From Desulfomonilaceae bacterium (GTDB lineage Bacteria; Desulfobacterota; Desulfomonilia; Desulfomonilales; Desulfomonilaceae): a stretch of 41,286 nucleotides of DNA. Positions 17,801 to 25,965 of the stretch are shown here, piece after piece. Each line of letters begins with the position of its first letter. The stretch's first letter is position 1. The position numbers were made by a program, and so were the translations under genes. Location: positions 1-41,286 of the forward strand of contig JAVHLK010000042.1 of NCBI GenBank assembly GCA_031082285.1, read 5' to 3'. The notes beneath the pieces were generated by a model. That model had not been told where the DNA came from. It made no database searches and saw only the letters and a list, made by a program, of their open reading frames with translations.

Positions 17801-18087
17801 GCACTCTGGTCGGAAAGGTGCATGAGGAGGAAAAGTCCGACGTTATCGACCTGATCAAGAACAACGAAATCGTCCTCTTGATCAATACCTCGGCGGACAA
17901 GCAATCGCTCAAGGACTCGTACCACATCAGGCTCGCGGCCCTTAATCACAACGTCCCGTATTTCACCACCATGGCCGGGGCCAATGCATTGTCCTTGGGC
18001 CTTCGGTCGCTGCATCGAGGCGAGCCGTTCAGGGTGACTTCGCTTCAAGAGTACCACAGAGTGAGCAAGGACATGTGCGTGATCTGA
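14845..18087 (+). CDS. carB: Carbamoyl-phosphate synthase large subunit
   Basis: Makes carbamoyl phosphate from bicarbonate, ATP and ammonia delivered by the small subunit, feeding pyrimidine and arginine synthesis. The 1080 residues match the usual length. Two homologous ATP-grasp halves are visible, each opening with a nucleotide-binding signature ([20 protein letters not shown] at 10-29 and [18 protein letters not shown] near 564), and each with a glycine-rich loop ([21 protein letters not shown]) and [13 protein letters not shown] / [14 protein letters not shown] motifs. The C-terminal 140 residues ([20 protein letters not shown] onward) form the MGS-like allosteric domain. No carA is adjacent, so the small subunit gene must lie elsewhere. 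Confidence 0.97.
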   Translation: MPRRTDLKSILLIGSGPIVIGQACEFDYSGTQALKALKEEGYRVVLVNSNPATIMTDPEFADATYIEPLKVDILTTVIEKERPDALLPTLGGQTALNRAIELHDHGVLDKYGVELIGAGVEAINKAEDRDLFKKAMSNIGLDLPRSGYAESLDHAWEIARDVGFPNVIRPSFTLGGTGGSVAFTEEQFERLAKWGLDISPVNRVLIEESVLGWKEFELEVMRDGADNVVIICSIENFDPMGVHTGDSITVAPAQTLTDKEYQILRDQSIAIIREIGVNTGGSNIQFAVHPDNGRVVVIEMNPRVSRSSALASKATGFPIAKIAAKLAVGYTLDELANDITLKTPASFEPTIDYVVTKIPRFTFEKFPSADTTLTTQMKSVGEVMAIGRTFKESLQKAIRSLEIDVYGLEPRLKKGFSRSEILDRLKTPTPDRLWHIADALRQGIGIEEIYRSSAIDPWFLNQIQQIVEMEADIGRDGFLTGDDGKEHLARAKAYGFSDIRLAALAGKTEPEIRDLRTAYGVRPVFKRVDTCAAEFEAFTPYLYSSYEEEDESGTTDERKIMILGGGPNRIGQGIEFDYCCVHGVFALKEDGYETIMVNCNPETVSTDYDTADRLYFEPLTLEDVLEIVDREKPDGVIVQFGGQTPLKLAVPLWNAGVPIIGTSPDAIDRAEDRKRFKDMLLKLGLNQPPNDIAHSYGEVIEVARRIGYPLVVRPSYVLGGRAMEIVHGEDDLKEYLTSVVQASPDQPILVDGYLTGAVEIDVDAVADGEDVVIGGIMEHIEEAGIHSGDSSCSLPPYSLGRYHLDEIRRITRLLALELEVKGLMNLQIAIKDGEIYVLEVNPRASRTIPFVSKAIGIPLAKMGARVMAGKKLKELGFTREVIPAHVSVKEAVFPFIKFPGVDVLLGPEMKSTGEVMGIDCEFGPAFLKSQYSTDFPIPRGGKVFLSVAGRDKGLAVIVARRLAGFGFTFVCTEGTGAALERAGISCTLVGKVHEEEKSDVIDLIKNNEIVLLINTSADKQSLKDSYHIRLAALNHNVPYFTTMAGANALSLGLRSLHRGEPFRVTSLQEYHRVSKDMCVI

Positions 18088-18125
18088 TCCTGTGCTGCGC
18101 AACGCACTTCCAAAGAGGTGACAAC

Positions 18126-18518
18126 GTGAAATGTCGCATGGATAGACCGGACGCAAGACGGACCCTCGGACGATGGTCCGTCGCTCTATGCGTGGCTCTC
18201 ATCGTGACGGTTCCATGTGCGTCCCCGGCCCTGGGGGAGGACGACAACTACGAGGCGATGAAGAATTACCTACGTGCGTACACGTCCGTCTGCAAGGGGT
18301 TCCAAGGCGTGGATAGAGCCGCACGGCTTGCCCACATCAAACAGAAATATGACCACCTGGTGTACAAGATGACCGCGGAGGGTCGAGACATGCTGTCCCG
18401 GTTCGGCGAGAGCGCCGAGAACTGCGCGGACGGAAATGCGCGGGCGTGCTCGATCGCGGACGATCTCGCACGCACCCTCTTGACGCTCGTAGACGACATG
18501 CCGGATCATCGACCCTAG
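18126..18518 (+). CDS. Small secreted protein of unknown function
   Basis: A 130-residue protein I do not recognise. The GTG start was chosen because AGAGGTG lies 7 nt upstream; it begins 38 bp after carB, so co-transcription is likely. The N-terminus is basic, then a hydrophobic core (WSVALCVALIVTVPCASPALG) ends at a plausible signal-peptidase site. The mature part, about 90 residues, is helical and charged, with cysteines in TSVCKGF, ENCADG and RACSIAD that could form disulfides in the periplasm. No catalytic motif is seen. Confidence 0.65.
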   Translation: MKCRMDRPDARRTLGRWSVALCVALIVTVPCASPALGEDDNYEAMKNYLRAYTSVCKGFQGVDRAARLAHIKQKYDHLVYKMTAEGRDMLSRFGESAENCADGNARACSIADDLARTLLTLVDDMPDHRP

Positions 18519-18533
18519 CGGCCGGCGACCGGG

Positions 18534-19172
18534 CTATTGGTTCAGCAGCTTGATAAAATCCGGATGAACCGCGTAACCAAGGTTCAGGGCCTGGTTCATA
18601 TGCTCCCGGGCCTTTCCGACGTCTCCCTTGTGGTGAAAGGCCACGGCCAGATTGTTGTGAGCCATGGCAAACCGGGGATCCATCTCGATTGCCTTGGAGT
18701 TATGCTCGATACTTCGATCGATGTCCCCCAACGCGAGGTAGATGTTTCCCAGGTTCAGGTGCGCCGCCAATGACCGGGGATTGATGGCAAGAGCCTTGTG
18801 AAAGCTCTCCAAGGCAGGTTCCGTCATGCCCTTGTGCACATAGGCGATGCCGATGTTCACGCAGGCTTCGTCCAGATCCGGGCGAAATTCCAAGGCCCGG
18901 AGACTCTCGTTTATACAGCCGTCGTAGTCTCCTTCCCGCAGCAGGATCGCCGCGAGGTTGACCCTCGCCTCAAGCAGGCCCGGTTTGAGTTTGAGTGCTT
19001 TGCGAAACTCCTCCTTGCTGCGCTCTTGATCTCCGCTCTTCGACAATGCCAGACCAAGGTTGTAGTGGGCATTGGCCGAATCCGGTTGTGCGGCCACGGC
19101 TTGCTCGGCTCGTGCAAGCCGATCGTCCCCGGCCGGCCCCTGTATGTGTGTGTCGGAATGATTCTCCGTCAT
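18534..19172 (-). CDS. Tetratricopeptide repeat protein
   Basis: A 212-residue protein made almost entirely of TPR units, about five 34-residue repeats from residue 35 onward, each with the A-x-x-x-x-G-x-A pattern (AHYNLGLALSKSGDQERSKE, ARVNLAAILLREGDYDGCIN, ACVNIGIAYVHKGMTEPALE, AHLNLGNIYLALGDIDRSIE, AHNNLAVAFHHKGDVGKARE). It is a protein-protein interaction scaffold; no enzyme domain or signal peptide is present, so it is probably cytoplasmic. The start is at the ATG preceded by GGGAGG. It converges with the small secreted protein, with only 15 bp between stops. The partner is unknown. Confidence 0.88.
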   Translation of the reverse strand: MTENHSDTHIQGPAGDDRLARAEQAVAAQPDSANAHYNLGLALSKSGDQERSKEEFRKALKLKPGLLEARVNLAAILLREGDYDGCINESLRALEFRPDLDEACVNIGIAYVHKGMTEPALESFHKALAINPRSLAAHLNLGNIYLALGDIDRSIEHNSKAIEMDPRFAMAHNNLAVAFHHKGDVGKAREHMNQALNLGYAVHPDFIKLLNQ

Positions 19173-19398
19173 TATTCCTCCCGGTTCCACAGAGTGTGTG
19201 CATTAGAGATAGACGTTCGGAACCGTTGAGTCAAGCAAAGACCCCATGAGATTCATAGGTCTCGGCGGGCGGTAGCGGCGTAAACGTCCTGATCCAAAGG
19301 GAACTTCATACGGTGCCCGTCGCTATGTGGATTTCTTCGGCCGCTACGACTTCCATGGCGTACTGGACGCACGAGCGTACGTCTTCGAGTACAATTCT

Positions 19399-20178
19399 CT
19401 ACGCAGCATCGGCCAGAACCTCAGAGAATTCATCCGGCCGCGACCATCGGGCCACCGTAGAAAGCTGCTCCGCAAGTCGAAAATCCTCGTCGCTCCAGAC
19501 ATCGGCCGTATCGTCGAACAAAGAGACGAACTTGAGAGCTTCCGGTCCCGCGGCAAGATGGTTCAAGTCATACCACGCGGTATGAACATGATTTACGATT
19601 GCGCGGGCAGCCGATTTGCTGCCGGTCGAAAGAACGTAGACTAGCGAACTGCGGCGCAAGGAGCGGACATGAAAATCCGGTGTCCATATCTTCCCTGAAC
19701 GACCGGCGAGTTTCTCTCCTCGATCATATTGGAAATCACGTTCCGTCAGAAAGTCAGACACCTCATCGACAACGGATTCGACGGCTCGAGTCCGAAAAGT
19801 GAACCAGATGTCCGACACGCGCAGAGCAGCCTGAGCCACGCGCAGCGCGACAGCTGCGAGGAAGTCGTTCGGACGATGCCTGGCCTGGAGCATTCCTCTG
19901 TAAAACTCTACACCATGCGTCAAGCAGATGTCTTGAATGAGCGCCTTCTGTTTAGGGGAACGCCTTGGCGACAGAGTCTGCATTCGCAACCATCGAGATG
20001 TCTCACCTAAATCCGAAATTGTGACCACATCACCCTCGAGCTCGCAGAACAGATCAATGTTGTCCCCGTCCGGGTAAAGATAAGGCGTCCGTATTCGGAC
20101 ATACCGTCCATGATCATCGCAAATGAACAGATCACCGAGGCCTCCCTTGATGTGACTGCATATGAGCTCTTTTTCCAT
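19399..20178 (-). CDS. DUF1828/DUF1829 domain protein
   Basis: A 259-residue protein of unknown function. The N-terminal about 95 residues contain YLYPDGDNIDLFCELEGDVV and ISDLGETSRWL, the signature of DUF1828. The C-terminal part (about 120-250, with FTFRTRAVESVVDEVSDFLT and WTPDFHV) corresponds to DUF1829. This pairing recurs in bacterial accessory regions. The start ATG overlaps the stop of the upstream gene by one base (TAATG), so the two are translationally coupled. Base composition is lower in GC than carB. A role in a mobile or defence-related module is inferred from context only. Confidence 0.75.
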   Translation of the reverse strand: MEKELICSHIKGGLGDLFICDDHGRYVRIRTPYLYPDGDNIDLFCELEGDVVTISDLGETSRWLRMQTLSPRRSPKQKALIQDICLTHGVEFYRGMLQARHRPNDFLAAVALRVAQAALRVSDIWFTFRTRAVESVVDEVSDFLTERDFQYDRGEKLAGRSGKIWTPDFHVRSLRRSSLVYVLSTGSKSAARAIVNHVHTAWYDLNHLAAGPEALKFVSLFDDTADVWSDEDFRLAEQLSTVARWSRPDEFSEVLADAA

Positions 20179-20633
20179 TAGAATAGATCTCCTTGTCCTG
20201 GCGGCAGGGGCTTGAGCTCTCCCTCGTGGGTCAATTTCGCCTCAGAGCAGAATTCACGCCATACTTCGACCGGATCCGTTACCGGAGCCCTAATATCTTC
20301 GGCAATATAGGCCTCTTTGTCCCGGAACTGTTCGCTCCATCGATGCTTGTGCTTCTCTCCTGCCTGATCGCATGCAGGATTATGGTGATCCTTGCCCAAA
20401 TCAAGTCCGTACACCCTTCCGGCGGTCTTGAGTATCATCATATAGGACAAGGCCGGGATCAATGGGTTGTAGCTTCCTCTCACAAAAAGCGGCCATCCCG
20501 GTTCGGTGAATACTTGAGCGCGAAATTCGAACGAAGGGGAGTGGTCTTCGTCCTCACACCAGTCGAGATCACCCACAATTTTCTTTGACTGATCCTCCAT
20601 TATAGCTGCAAATTCGCTGTTGGTGAGCGGCAT
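20178..20633 (-). CDS. Conserved hypothetical partner of DUF1828/1829 protein
   Basis: A 151-residue soluble protein. Recognisable stretches are EDEDHSPSFEFRAQVFTEPG, GRVYGLDLGKDHHNP and GEKHKHRWSEQFRDKEAY; the last is rich in His, Lys and acidic residues, as in a metal or nucleic-acid site. I believe this is a conserved family found next to DUF1828/1829 genes (possibly DUF6978), but this is from memory. The ATG is preceded by GGAGG at 4 nt. It is the first clear gene of a two-gene unit, possibly preceded by a small frame at 20600-20776. Confidence 0.65.
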   Translation of the reverse strand: MPLTNSEFAAIMEDQSKKIVGDLDWCEDEDHSPSFEFRAQVFTEPGWPLFVRGSYNPLIPALSYMMILKTAGRVYGLDLGKDHHNPACDQAGEKHKHRWSEQFRDKEAYIAEDIRAPVTDPVEVWREFCSEAKLTHEGELKPLPPGQGDLF

Positions 20634-20776
20634 GAATCCTCCACCGCGTCATGAGCGGTCTCCTCAGTGTTGTAGGTCTCGGCGGGCTCTTTCTCGTCTA
20701 TAGACTCGAGATTTTCCAGACTCTCGGTCTGATCTACGTCGGGCAACCATGCGCCGCTCACATCCAGCTTCCTCAT
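20600..20776 (-). CDS. Possible small acidic ORF leading the DUF1828 unit
   Basis: A possible 58-residue acidic protein (MRKLDVSGAWLPDVDQTESL onward, then many Glu and Asp). It overlaps the next gene's start by 34 nt. Codon choice looks like neighbouring genes (GAG, CTG, GAC), but the ribosome site is weak and I recognise no family. It may be an unrecognised leader gene, a remnant, or not real. Confidence 0.3.
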   Translation of the reverse strand: MRKLDVSGAWLPDVDQTESLENLESIDEKEPAETYNTEETAHDAVEDSCRSPTANLQL

Positions 20777-20919
20777 GACCATATCCGGATGATGGACGTG
20801 ACGTATTCACATTCCTGCCCTTTCTATCTACGATAACTTTCGCATCTTTCCCCCCTTCCAGCAAGCCATTTCAGGCTGTTGGCCTGCCGAAATATCCTCC
20901 TTGGATCGTCTGGGGAACT

Positions 20920-20941
20920 CTTTGTCTTAGTATCGACAAAG
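20920..20941. promoter_or_regulatory. Inverted repeat, candidate operator
   Basis: Perfect 7-bp arms CTTTGTC...GACAAAG with an 8-nt spacer, between the DUF1828 unit (minus) and the antitoxin remnant (plus), about 58 bp upstream of the latter. TATTAA follows at 20942 as a weak -10. Ribbon-helix-helix antitoxins commonly bind such palindromes in their own promoter. Confidence 0.35.
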
Positions 20942-20998
20942 TATTAACTGAACGGTGGCCTATGAATGGATAAACGACCCGGAAACAGAGGCGTGAAT

Positions 20999-21295
20999 AT
21001 GAAGAAGATGACTCGTTAGAAAGACCGTGCGACGAAGTCAATCACGATCCGCATGCCTGCAGACCTCATTGAAGACCTGAAGCGTGTGGCTCCCACCAAA
21101 GGTATGTCCAGGTATCAACCTCTCATGAAGTTTTACATCAGTCAGGTGCTCAGACAGGATTTGCAGCAACTTTGGGAAGCAGAACAGCAATTGAAGAAAT
21201 TGGAAGCCCTGCTCGAGAAACTTCGACTCAATGATGAAGAAAAGCACGAGATACGGCAATTTCTCCGGGATATACCCAAGGCACGGACTGCCTGA
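20999..21295 (+). pseudogene. CopG/RHH-type antitoxin with in-frame amber codon
   Basis: The frame from ATG at 20999 reads MKKMTR, TAG, then KDRATKSITIRMPADLIEDL and on to KARTA, stop. The segment TKSITIRMPADLIEDLKRVA followed by GMSRYQPLMKFYISQVLRQD is a ribbon-helix-helix antitoxin core: beta strand, two helices, then a leucine-rich tail. The TAG at codon 7 (21017-21019) interrupts what looks like the original start. Restart at ATG 21053 would give 80 residues but would cut the beta-strand, and no ribosome site precedes it. It is therefore probably inactive. No toxin gene is visible next to it. Confidence 0.6.
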
Positions 21296-21382
21296 CCGAC
21301 CGGAAAATACGGGCTTCTCGAAACCGCCCCAGAAGGCTTGTAGTCCTTGCCTTTGTCCTTTCTTCGGCCGCTGAAAGCAAAG

Positions 21383-22402
21383 TCAGAAGGTGATCACGCC
21401 GGAGAGGCCCACCATGGCGAGATGGCTGATCGTGTCCATCGAGAACCTGGTCGTACTGAGAACACCGCTCTCCGCGCTCGTAACCGTCGCTCCGCCGGAA
21501 AGCTCGAGGTAGTTGTAGTTGACGAACACGCCGATGTAGACTCCGTCGGACATTGGTTTGGACCATGAAAAGAACGACTCGAACCAGAAACCGGTGACGG
21601 AATCCCCCTCGAATTGGGTAATTTCCCCGGTCAGGTGTCGCTCCGCATCCATTCTCGAAAAGGTGAACGGCGATGCATTGATGTCCAGCCTCACCAGCGA
21701 CCCTACGAAGTCCTCATGAGCATAGTGCACGCCTATGTAAGGGATGTGAATGTGAAAGTGGTCGTGAAACGTCCCGGTCGGTGTGGTGCTCCTTGAAGAT
21801 CGGTAATCGAAATTCACGTACCGGTACCCTGCAGCCAGAGCAGCGGTGTACGGCATTCCTATGCTGTCGAAACGGTTGCGATGGTATCCGAAAGGCCCCA
21901 GATGATAGATCGCGGCCACATCCGCAGCCAGGTACCGGGACTGGGTCTCCCAGGAACGAGAAATGAGCGCCTGCCCTTCACGGTCCAACTGGAAATCTCC
22001 TCGCGTGGTCTGGGGCAGGTTGATCCAGCCTTGAACGCGGAGCGCAAGGTCGTCGGTGACGGCACGCGTCTCGCCCTGGACACCGAACACCGGGCTCTCC
22101 AGGCTGACTTCTTTCTTTCCTGGAGGCAATAAATGGTTATCTCCGTCGCGCAGCCACATGGTATTGACTCCCCACATATACCCGGTCCGCGCCTCCACCA
22201 TGGACTTATTCTTGGGGTACGCCGCGAAGTGATCGGTGCCTTTGGGCATTCCGGGCAACCCCTTGAGGAAGGCTTCCGCGTGACAACTTTGGGCGGGTAC
22301 GATGACCATCGTCATGACCGCGATGACGATCGCGGGGACGACACGGAGCGCGCCTGCACGGTAGGCTCGTTCTGCGGCGGCAGTGTGATGGTTTATTGCC
22401 AA
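21383..22402 (-). CDS. Putative outer-membrane beta-barrel protein
   Basis: A protein of about 339 residues I cannot assign to a named family. A hydrophobic segment (VVPAIVIAVMTMVIVPAQSCHA, about 21-42) ends at a plausible signal-peptidase site. The mature part is rich in aromatic residues and alternating strands (AALAAGYRYVNFDYR, HIHIPYIGVHYAHEDFVG, VYIGVFVNYNYLEL), and the last residue is Phe, the C-terminal signal typical of outer-membrane barrels. The start appears to be TTG with AGGA about 10 nt upstream; an internal start near the hydrophobic segment is possible. It stands alone on the minus strand. Confidence 0.65.
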   Translation of the reverse strand: MAINHHTAAAERAYRAGALRVVPAIVIAVMTMVIVPAQSCHAEAFLKGLPGMPKGTDHFAAYPKNKSMVEARTGYMWGVNTMWLRDGDNHLLPPGKKEVSLESPVFGVQGETRAVTDDLALRVQGWINLPQTTRGDFQLDREGQALISRSWETQSRYLAADVAAIYHLGPFGYHRNRFDSIGMPYTAALAAGYRYVNFDYRSSRSTTPTGTFHDHFHIHIPYIGVHYAHEDFVGSLVRLDINASPFTFSRMDAERHLTGEITQFEGDSVTGFWFESFFSWSKPMSDGVYIGVFVNYNYLELSGGATVTSAESGVLSTTRFSMDTISHLAMVGLSGVITF

Positions 22403-22543
22403 GAGTTACTCATCCTGAACTGCGAGTCGCTGATTGCGAAGGTGTATGGGGCGGAGTTGCAGGAGCCCCGACGCGCATGGTCATCCGTGATTCCGATACT
22501 CGAATCCTCCCTGTGTAGCGCTAAATGCCGAATTTGTCAATGT

Positions 22544-23086
22544 TTAAACGGTCTTTGAGCCGGCTGCACCGGTGTGGTCGCTCTTCGTTGAACCGAACGC
22601 GTTCCAGAGCAACACGAATGCCGGCACAAAATCCTCCGGGTCCGCGCTCATGAGTTCGGACAATCGCTGGGGCGCCATGAACTCTCCCCACACGATCTCA
22701 TCGGCATTGGGACGAGGCTTCTGCCGAGCGACGGCCTTGAAAAGCGCGACGTGTTCGAAGTCGGTCCGCTCCGAGGCCGGCACGCGGAGCACTTCCTCGA
22801 CGTCCGCACGAATCCCCAGCTCCTCCTGCAATTCTCGCACCGCGGTCTGTTCGTACGTCTCTCCGGGGTCCACATGACCGGCCGCGGAACTGTCCAATTT
22901 CAGCGGATGCCTGTCTTTCGAGGCCGAACGACGCTGGACATAGATCTCTCCGCGACTATTGAACACGAAAACGTGGGCGGCGCGATGCATGAGCCCTCTT
23001 TGGTGAATATCCTTCCGCGTTGTCGTGCCGACGACCCGGTCCTGTTCGTCTACGATCTCGAGTATCTCGTTGTCGGTGGAGTGCAT
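22544..23086 (-). CDS. Nudix hydrolase (YfcD/IDI-like)
   Basis: A 180-residue Nudix enzyme. The full Nudix box GX5EX7REUXEEXGU is present: Gly70, Glu76, Arg84-Glu85, Glu88-Glu89, Gly91. The N-terminal EILEIVDEQDRVVGTTTRKD and the MHRAAHVFVFNSRGEIYVQR stretch are typical of the isopentenyl-diphosphate isomerase-like Nudix subgroup (YfcD). The substrate is unknown; a nucleoside-diphosphate derivative is likely. AAGGAG lies 5 nt before the chosen ATG, and longer upstream frames are ignored. The 180-bp gap to the next gene upstream holds a GAGCCTGGGAAC-type repeat. Confidence 0.88.
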   Translation of the reverse strand: MHSTDNEILEIVDEQDRVVGTTTRKDIHQRGLMHRAAHVFVFNSRGEIYVQRRSASKDRHPLKLDSSAAGHVDPGETYEQTAVRELQEELGIRADVEEVLRVPASERTDFEHVALFKAVARQKPRPNADEIVWGEFMAPQRLSELMSADPEDFVPAFVLLWNAFGSTKSDHTGAAGSKTV

Positions 23087-23266
23087 CGGTCTCCTTGGTG
23101 TGCAGGCAGAGCCTGGGAACTGGAACAATCCCTCCCGATCATCCCCATAGGCGCTAACTTTGGACGACAATGCCTCCCACCCGGCCTTGAAAGACCGGTC
23201 TACTCTCATGCAGTCCCTCCGGGCCGCAAATCCTTTCGAGCCCCGGAGAGGCGGCCTCTGATCAAT

Positions 23267-23560
23267 TTAGCCCAGTTTCTCCCGGACCGACTCGACCTTC
23301 TTTCTGATCGTTCCTTCGTGACCCTTCCTGTCGTCAATCTTTACGTAGGTCACCACTCGGTCGCTCTGGGCCGCCATGTTCTCATGACACTTCCGGATCA
23401 CCTCGAAGACCTTGTCCGTCGGCCCTTCGATGAGTGTTCCCAGTGCGTGCATCTCATAATCCAAACCGCTCTCTTCGATAATCCTGATCGAACCGGCCAC
23501 GTATCGGCTCAGGCCCTCTGCGCCCTTGTCAAGGGGAAATACGCTCAGTTCCGCCAGCAT
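23267..23560 (-). CDS. MTH1187-family thiamine-binding protein
   Basis: A small ferredoxin-like alpha/beta protein of about 97 residues starting MLAELSVFPLDKGAEGLSRY. ALGTLIEGPTDKVFEVIRKC and RVVTYVKIDDRKG are typical of the DUF77/Thiamine_BP family (PF01910; YkoF- and MTH1187-like), whose members bind thiamine or HMP; no transporter genes are adjacent. Three clustered ATGs compete (23569, 23566, 23560); the last has GGAGG at 9 nt and matches the family N-terminus. Confidence 0.83.
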   Translation of the reverse strand: MLAELSVFPLDKGAEGLSRYVAGSIRIIEESGLDYEMHALGTLIEGPTDKVFEVIRKCHENMAAQSDRVVTYVKIDDRKGHEGTIRKKVESVREKLG

Positions 23561-23618
23561 GGGCATCATCCTCCACGACTGATTGATTTTGTCATACTCC
23601 AAATCTTTGTGCACCGTT

Positions 23619-23634
23619 GCACAAATACGGTCGC
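23619..23634. repeat. Copy of 16-mer GCACAAATACGGTCGC
   Basis: Identical, in reverse orientation, to 34042-34057 at the edge of the REP-like element near lepA; its 12-bp core also occurs at 33925-33936. This suggests a dispersed repeat arm. Confidence 0.55.
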
Positions 23635-23701
23635 GTATTCTCGCAAACGCTCAGTAGCGTCCCGTCTCGCGTCCTGCGCGGGATGCCGGGCACGTGTGTA
23701 G

Positions 23702-23747
23702 GGGCACCCCCCAGTGGGTGCCCGGGGTAGGCACGGGGGCCTACCCC
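23702..23747. repeat. Tandem perfect hairpins (GGGCACCC / GGGGTAGGC)
   Basis: Two adjacent perfect stem-loops: GGGCACCC...GGGTGCCC (23702-23709 with 23716-23723) and GGGGTAGGC...GCCTACCCC (23724-23732 with 23739-23747). This is the kind of GC-rich dispersed palindrome common between genes in environmental genomes. It lies between the acyl-CoA synthetase and the thiamine-binding gene, with no T-runs. Confidence 0.75.
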
Positions 23748-23830
23748 TATCCAAGCCGTCACGGAGGCCGGTGCCGCCAAAGAGGGTCAGTCTACCGCGA
23801 ATTCGACACCGTATTTACGCCGGCGTGTGC

Positions 23831-25441
23831 TTAGTTGACCTTCTTGTCTCTGCCGGCCCATTCCCTGTTCCTCAATTCGTTCTTCATGACTTTGCCCGTG
23901 GCGGTCTTGGGCAGGTCTCCGAATTCGACGCTCTTGGGGACCTTGAAGCGTGCAAGGCGTTCTCGGCAGAACGCGATGATGTCTTGCTCGGACGGGTTCG
24001 TGCCCGGCTTGACCACAATAAACGCCTTGGGTACTTCGCCCCATTTCTCGTGTGGTACGCCGATAATCGCGGCCTCCAGCACATCGGGATGGCGGTAGAT
24101 GACGCGTTCCACCTCAACACTGGAGATGTTCTCCCCGCCGCTTATGATGATGTCTTTTGCCCGATCCCTGATCTCCACGTACCCGTCCGGATGGACCACC
24201 GCGAGGTCCCCACTGTGGAACCAACCGCCTTTGAAGGCCTCTTCCGTCGCCTCGTCTTGCCTGTAGTAGCCCAACATCACGTTGTTGCCGCGCATAACGA
24301 TTTCACCGAGAGTCTCACCGTCCCAGGGCACTGGATTCATGGACTCCGGATCGACCACTTCCATGAACTGAGCCGTCACATAGGGAACTCCCTGGCGTGC
24401 CTTGAGTCGAGCCCGTTCCTCGGCGGGCAGGTCCTTCCACGCAATCTGGTTGGCGCAGATACTGTGCGGACCGTACACCTCCGTCAGGCCGTAGACATGC
24501 TCGACTTCCGCACCCAGATCCTCGATGTTCTCGATCACCGTAGGTGCGGGAGGAGCGGCCGCGGTAATCACACTGAGCTTACGCTTCAGCTTGACGTCCC
24601 GAGCGCCCGGAAAACTCGTCATGGTGATCAAGACGGTAGGAGCTCCACACATATGAGTGACGTTTTCTTTCTGAATCAGACGGAAGATCTCTTCAGGGGT
24701 CGCTCTGCGCAAACAGACGTGAGTGGCTCCCACCGCGGTCACGGTCCACGGAAAGCACCATCCGTTACAGTGGAACATGGGAAGGGTCCAAAGATAGACC
24801 GACTCGTAATTTATGGAGAACTCCAACGCCTCTCCCAGCGCGTTGAGGTAAGCTCCGCGATGGTGACACATGACTCCTTTCGGCTTACCCGTCGTGCCGC
24901 TCGTATAGTTTATGGATATCACTCCTCGTTCGTCATCGACGTCGCACACAACAGGTTCATCGGAAGCGCCGGCAAGAAACGCTTCGTACTCCATTCCGTC
25001 CAAAGGGGTGGAGTCGTCTATGTCGCAGATATTGACGGAAAAACGCAAGTCCGGGATCTCATGTATCTTGGGCTTCACCAAATCAGCAAACTCATTGTCC
25101 ACGAAAACGGCCTTGGATCGGGAATGGTTGAGGATGTAGGCTACCTCTGAAGCCGTCAGTCGGAAATTGACGGGGACGAGAACAGCACCGATGAGCGGCA
25201 CTGCAAAGTGCGCTTCAAGCATATGAGGCGTGTTCGCACAGATGACCGCCACCTTATCGCCTTTGTGTATTCCCGCGTTCTTCAACCCTTGAGCCAATCG
25301 GTGGACCCTGTTGTGAAACTCCCCGTAGGTATGCCTGCGGTCACCATTGACGATTGCATCCTTGTCCGGGTACACCCTGGCCGTTCGTTCCAGGAAACTC
25401 ACCGGAGTAAGAAGTTCATAATTTGCCGATCTTTCGTTCAT
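23831..25441 (-). CDS. Fatty acyl-CoA synthetase (AMP-forming)
   Basis: Activates a carboxylic acid to its CoA thioester via an acyl-adenylate. The 536-residue ANL-superfamily protein shows the phosphate-binding loop YTSGTTGKPKGVM, the YGLTEVYGP adenylate motif, the hinge HSGDLAVVHPDGYVEIRDRA, the GGENISSVEVE motif, and the catalytic lysine in PKTATGKVMK near the C-terminus. MFHCNGWCFPW is typical of the medium/long-chain FadD-like (FadD3/acs-acyl) subgroup rather than acetyl-CoA synthetase. The ATG is preceded by GGGAGGG at 7 nt. It stands alone but fits the acyl-CoA dehydrogenase, CoA-transferase and thioesterase genes found within 10 kb. Confidence 0.92.
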   Translation of the reverse strand: MNERSANYELLTPVSFLERTARVYPDKDAIVNGDRRHTYGEFHNRVHRLAQGLKNAGIHKGDKVAVICANTPHMLEAHFAVPLIGAVLVPVNFRLTASEVAYILNHSRSKAVFVDNEFADLVKPKIHEIPDLRFSVNICDIDDSTPLDGMEYEAFLAGASDEPVVCDVDDERGVISINYTSGTTGKPKGVMCHHRGAYLNALGEALEFSINYESVYLWTLPMFHCNGWCFPWTVTAVGATHVCLRRATPEEIFRLIQKENVTHMCGAPTVLITMTSFPGARDVKLKRKLSVITAAAPPAPTVIENIEDLGAEVEHVYGLTEVYGPHSICANQIAWKDLPAEERARLKARQGVPYVTAQFMEVVDPESMNPVPWDGETLGEIVMRGNNVMLGYYRQDEATEEAFKGGWFHSGDLAVVHPDGYVEIRDRAKDIIISGGENISSVEVERVIYRHPDVLEAAIIGVPHEKWGEVPKAFIVVKPGTNPSEQDIIAFCRERLARFKVPKSVEFGDLPKTATGKVMKNELRNREWAGRDKKVN

Positions 25442-25827
25442 GTGCCATCCCTCCCTGCATCCGGAGTCTTCACTGAACTGAAACCCAGCTCCTTCAGACA
25501 CTCCGTTCGGAGCCTACACCGGATCATGCCGATAAGAAACGGTCTTGAGCGACTGCCTTATCAAACATAACGTATCGAGTCCGGGAACCCAAATGTTTTT
25601 GACGTGTACGTATGGTCTGAGAGAGGTGACTGAATGACGGTTTGGGGTTATGTCGCGGTTTGCAATGTTGACGAGCGGGAAAACGGCCGGCGTGTGTGTA
25701 TCCGATTTCCGGTTCGGTGAACAGGATTCAAGTCTCTGAACGGGCCTTGGGATTACAACCGGAAAGGCGCGCGGTTTCGTCCCAAGCGTGATGTCCGTGC
25801 GGGCCGGGGGTACTTGGGGCCTCCGAC

Positions 25828-25867
25828 AAAAAAATACCCCTGGCGCCCTCTCACTGGCGGCCAGGGG
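25828..25867 (-). terminator. Intrinsic terminator, minus strand
   Basis: GC-rich 11-bp stem (CCCCTGGC-GCC arms with one bulged base, 25837-25867), followed on the minus strand by TATTTTTTT. No minus-strand gene lies upstream of it, so it may end an unannotated RNA. Confidence 0.65.
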
Positions 25868-25942
25868 AAACAAGGAGCAGAACCGTTCTCCGTTTGTCTT
25901 ACCATAGAGCAAGTAGCATGCCGTATTCGCGGACACGACGGG

Positions 25943-25965
25943 AAAAAACCGGTCCTACTGACCGG
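25943..25965 (-). terminator. Second hairpin plus T-run, minus strand
   Basis: Six-bp stem CCGGTC/GACCGG with a 5-nt loop, followed by TTTTTT on the minus strand. An extra copy of the CCGGTCC arm at 25980-25986 could form an alternative pairing, as in attenuator-like switches. Confidence 0.4.

Noticed and set aside
17071-18156. Minus-strand frame opposite the 3' half of carB
   Set aside because: carB is complete and canonical on the plus strand.
20999-21019. TAG as a pyrrolysine codon in the antitoxin
   Set aside because: No PYLIS-like context, no pyl genes in the window, and antitoxins are not known pyrrolysine proteins; nonsense mutation is simpler.
23714-25150. Long plus-strand open frame (about 478 codons) opposite the acyl-CoA synthetase gene
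   Set aside because: The minus-strand acyl-CoA synthetase has all family motifs over the same span; the opposite frame is low in recognisable protein features and has no ribosome site.
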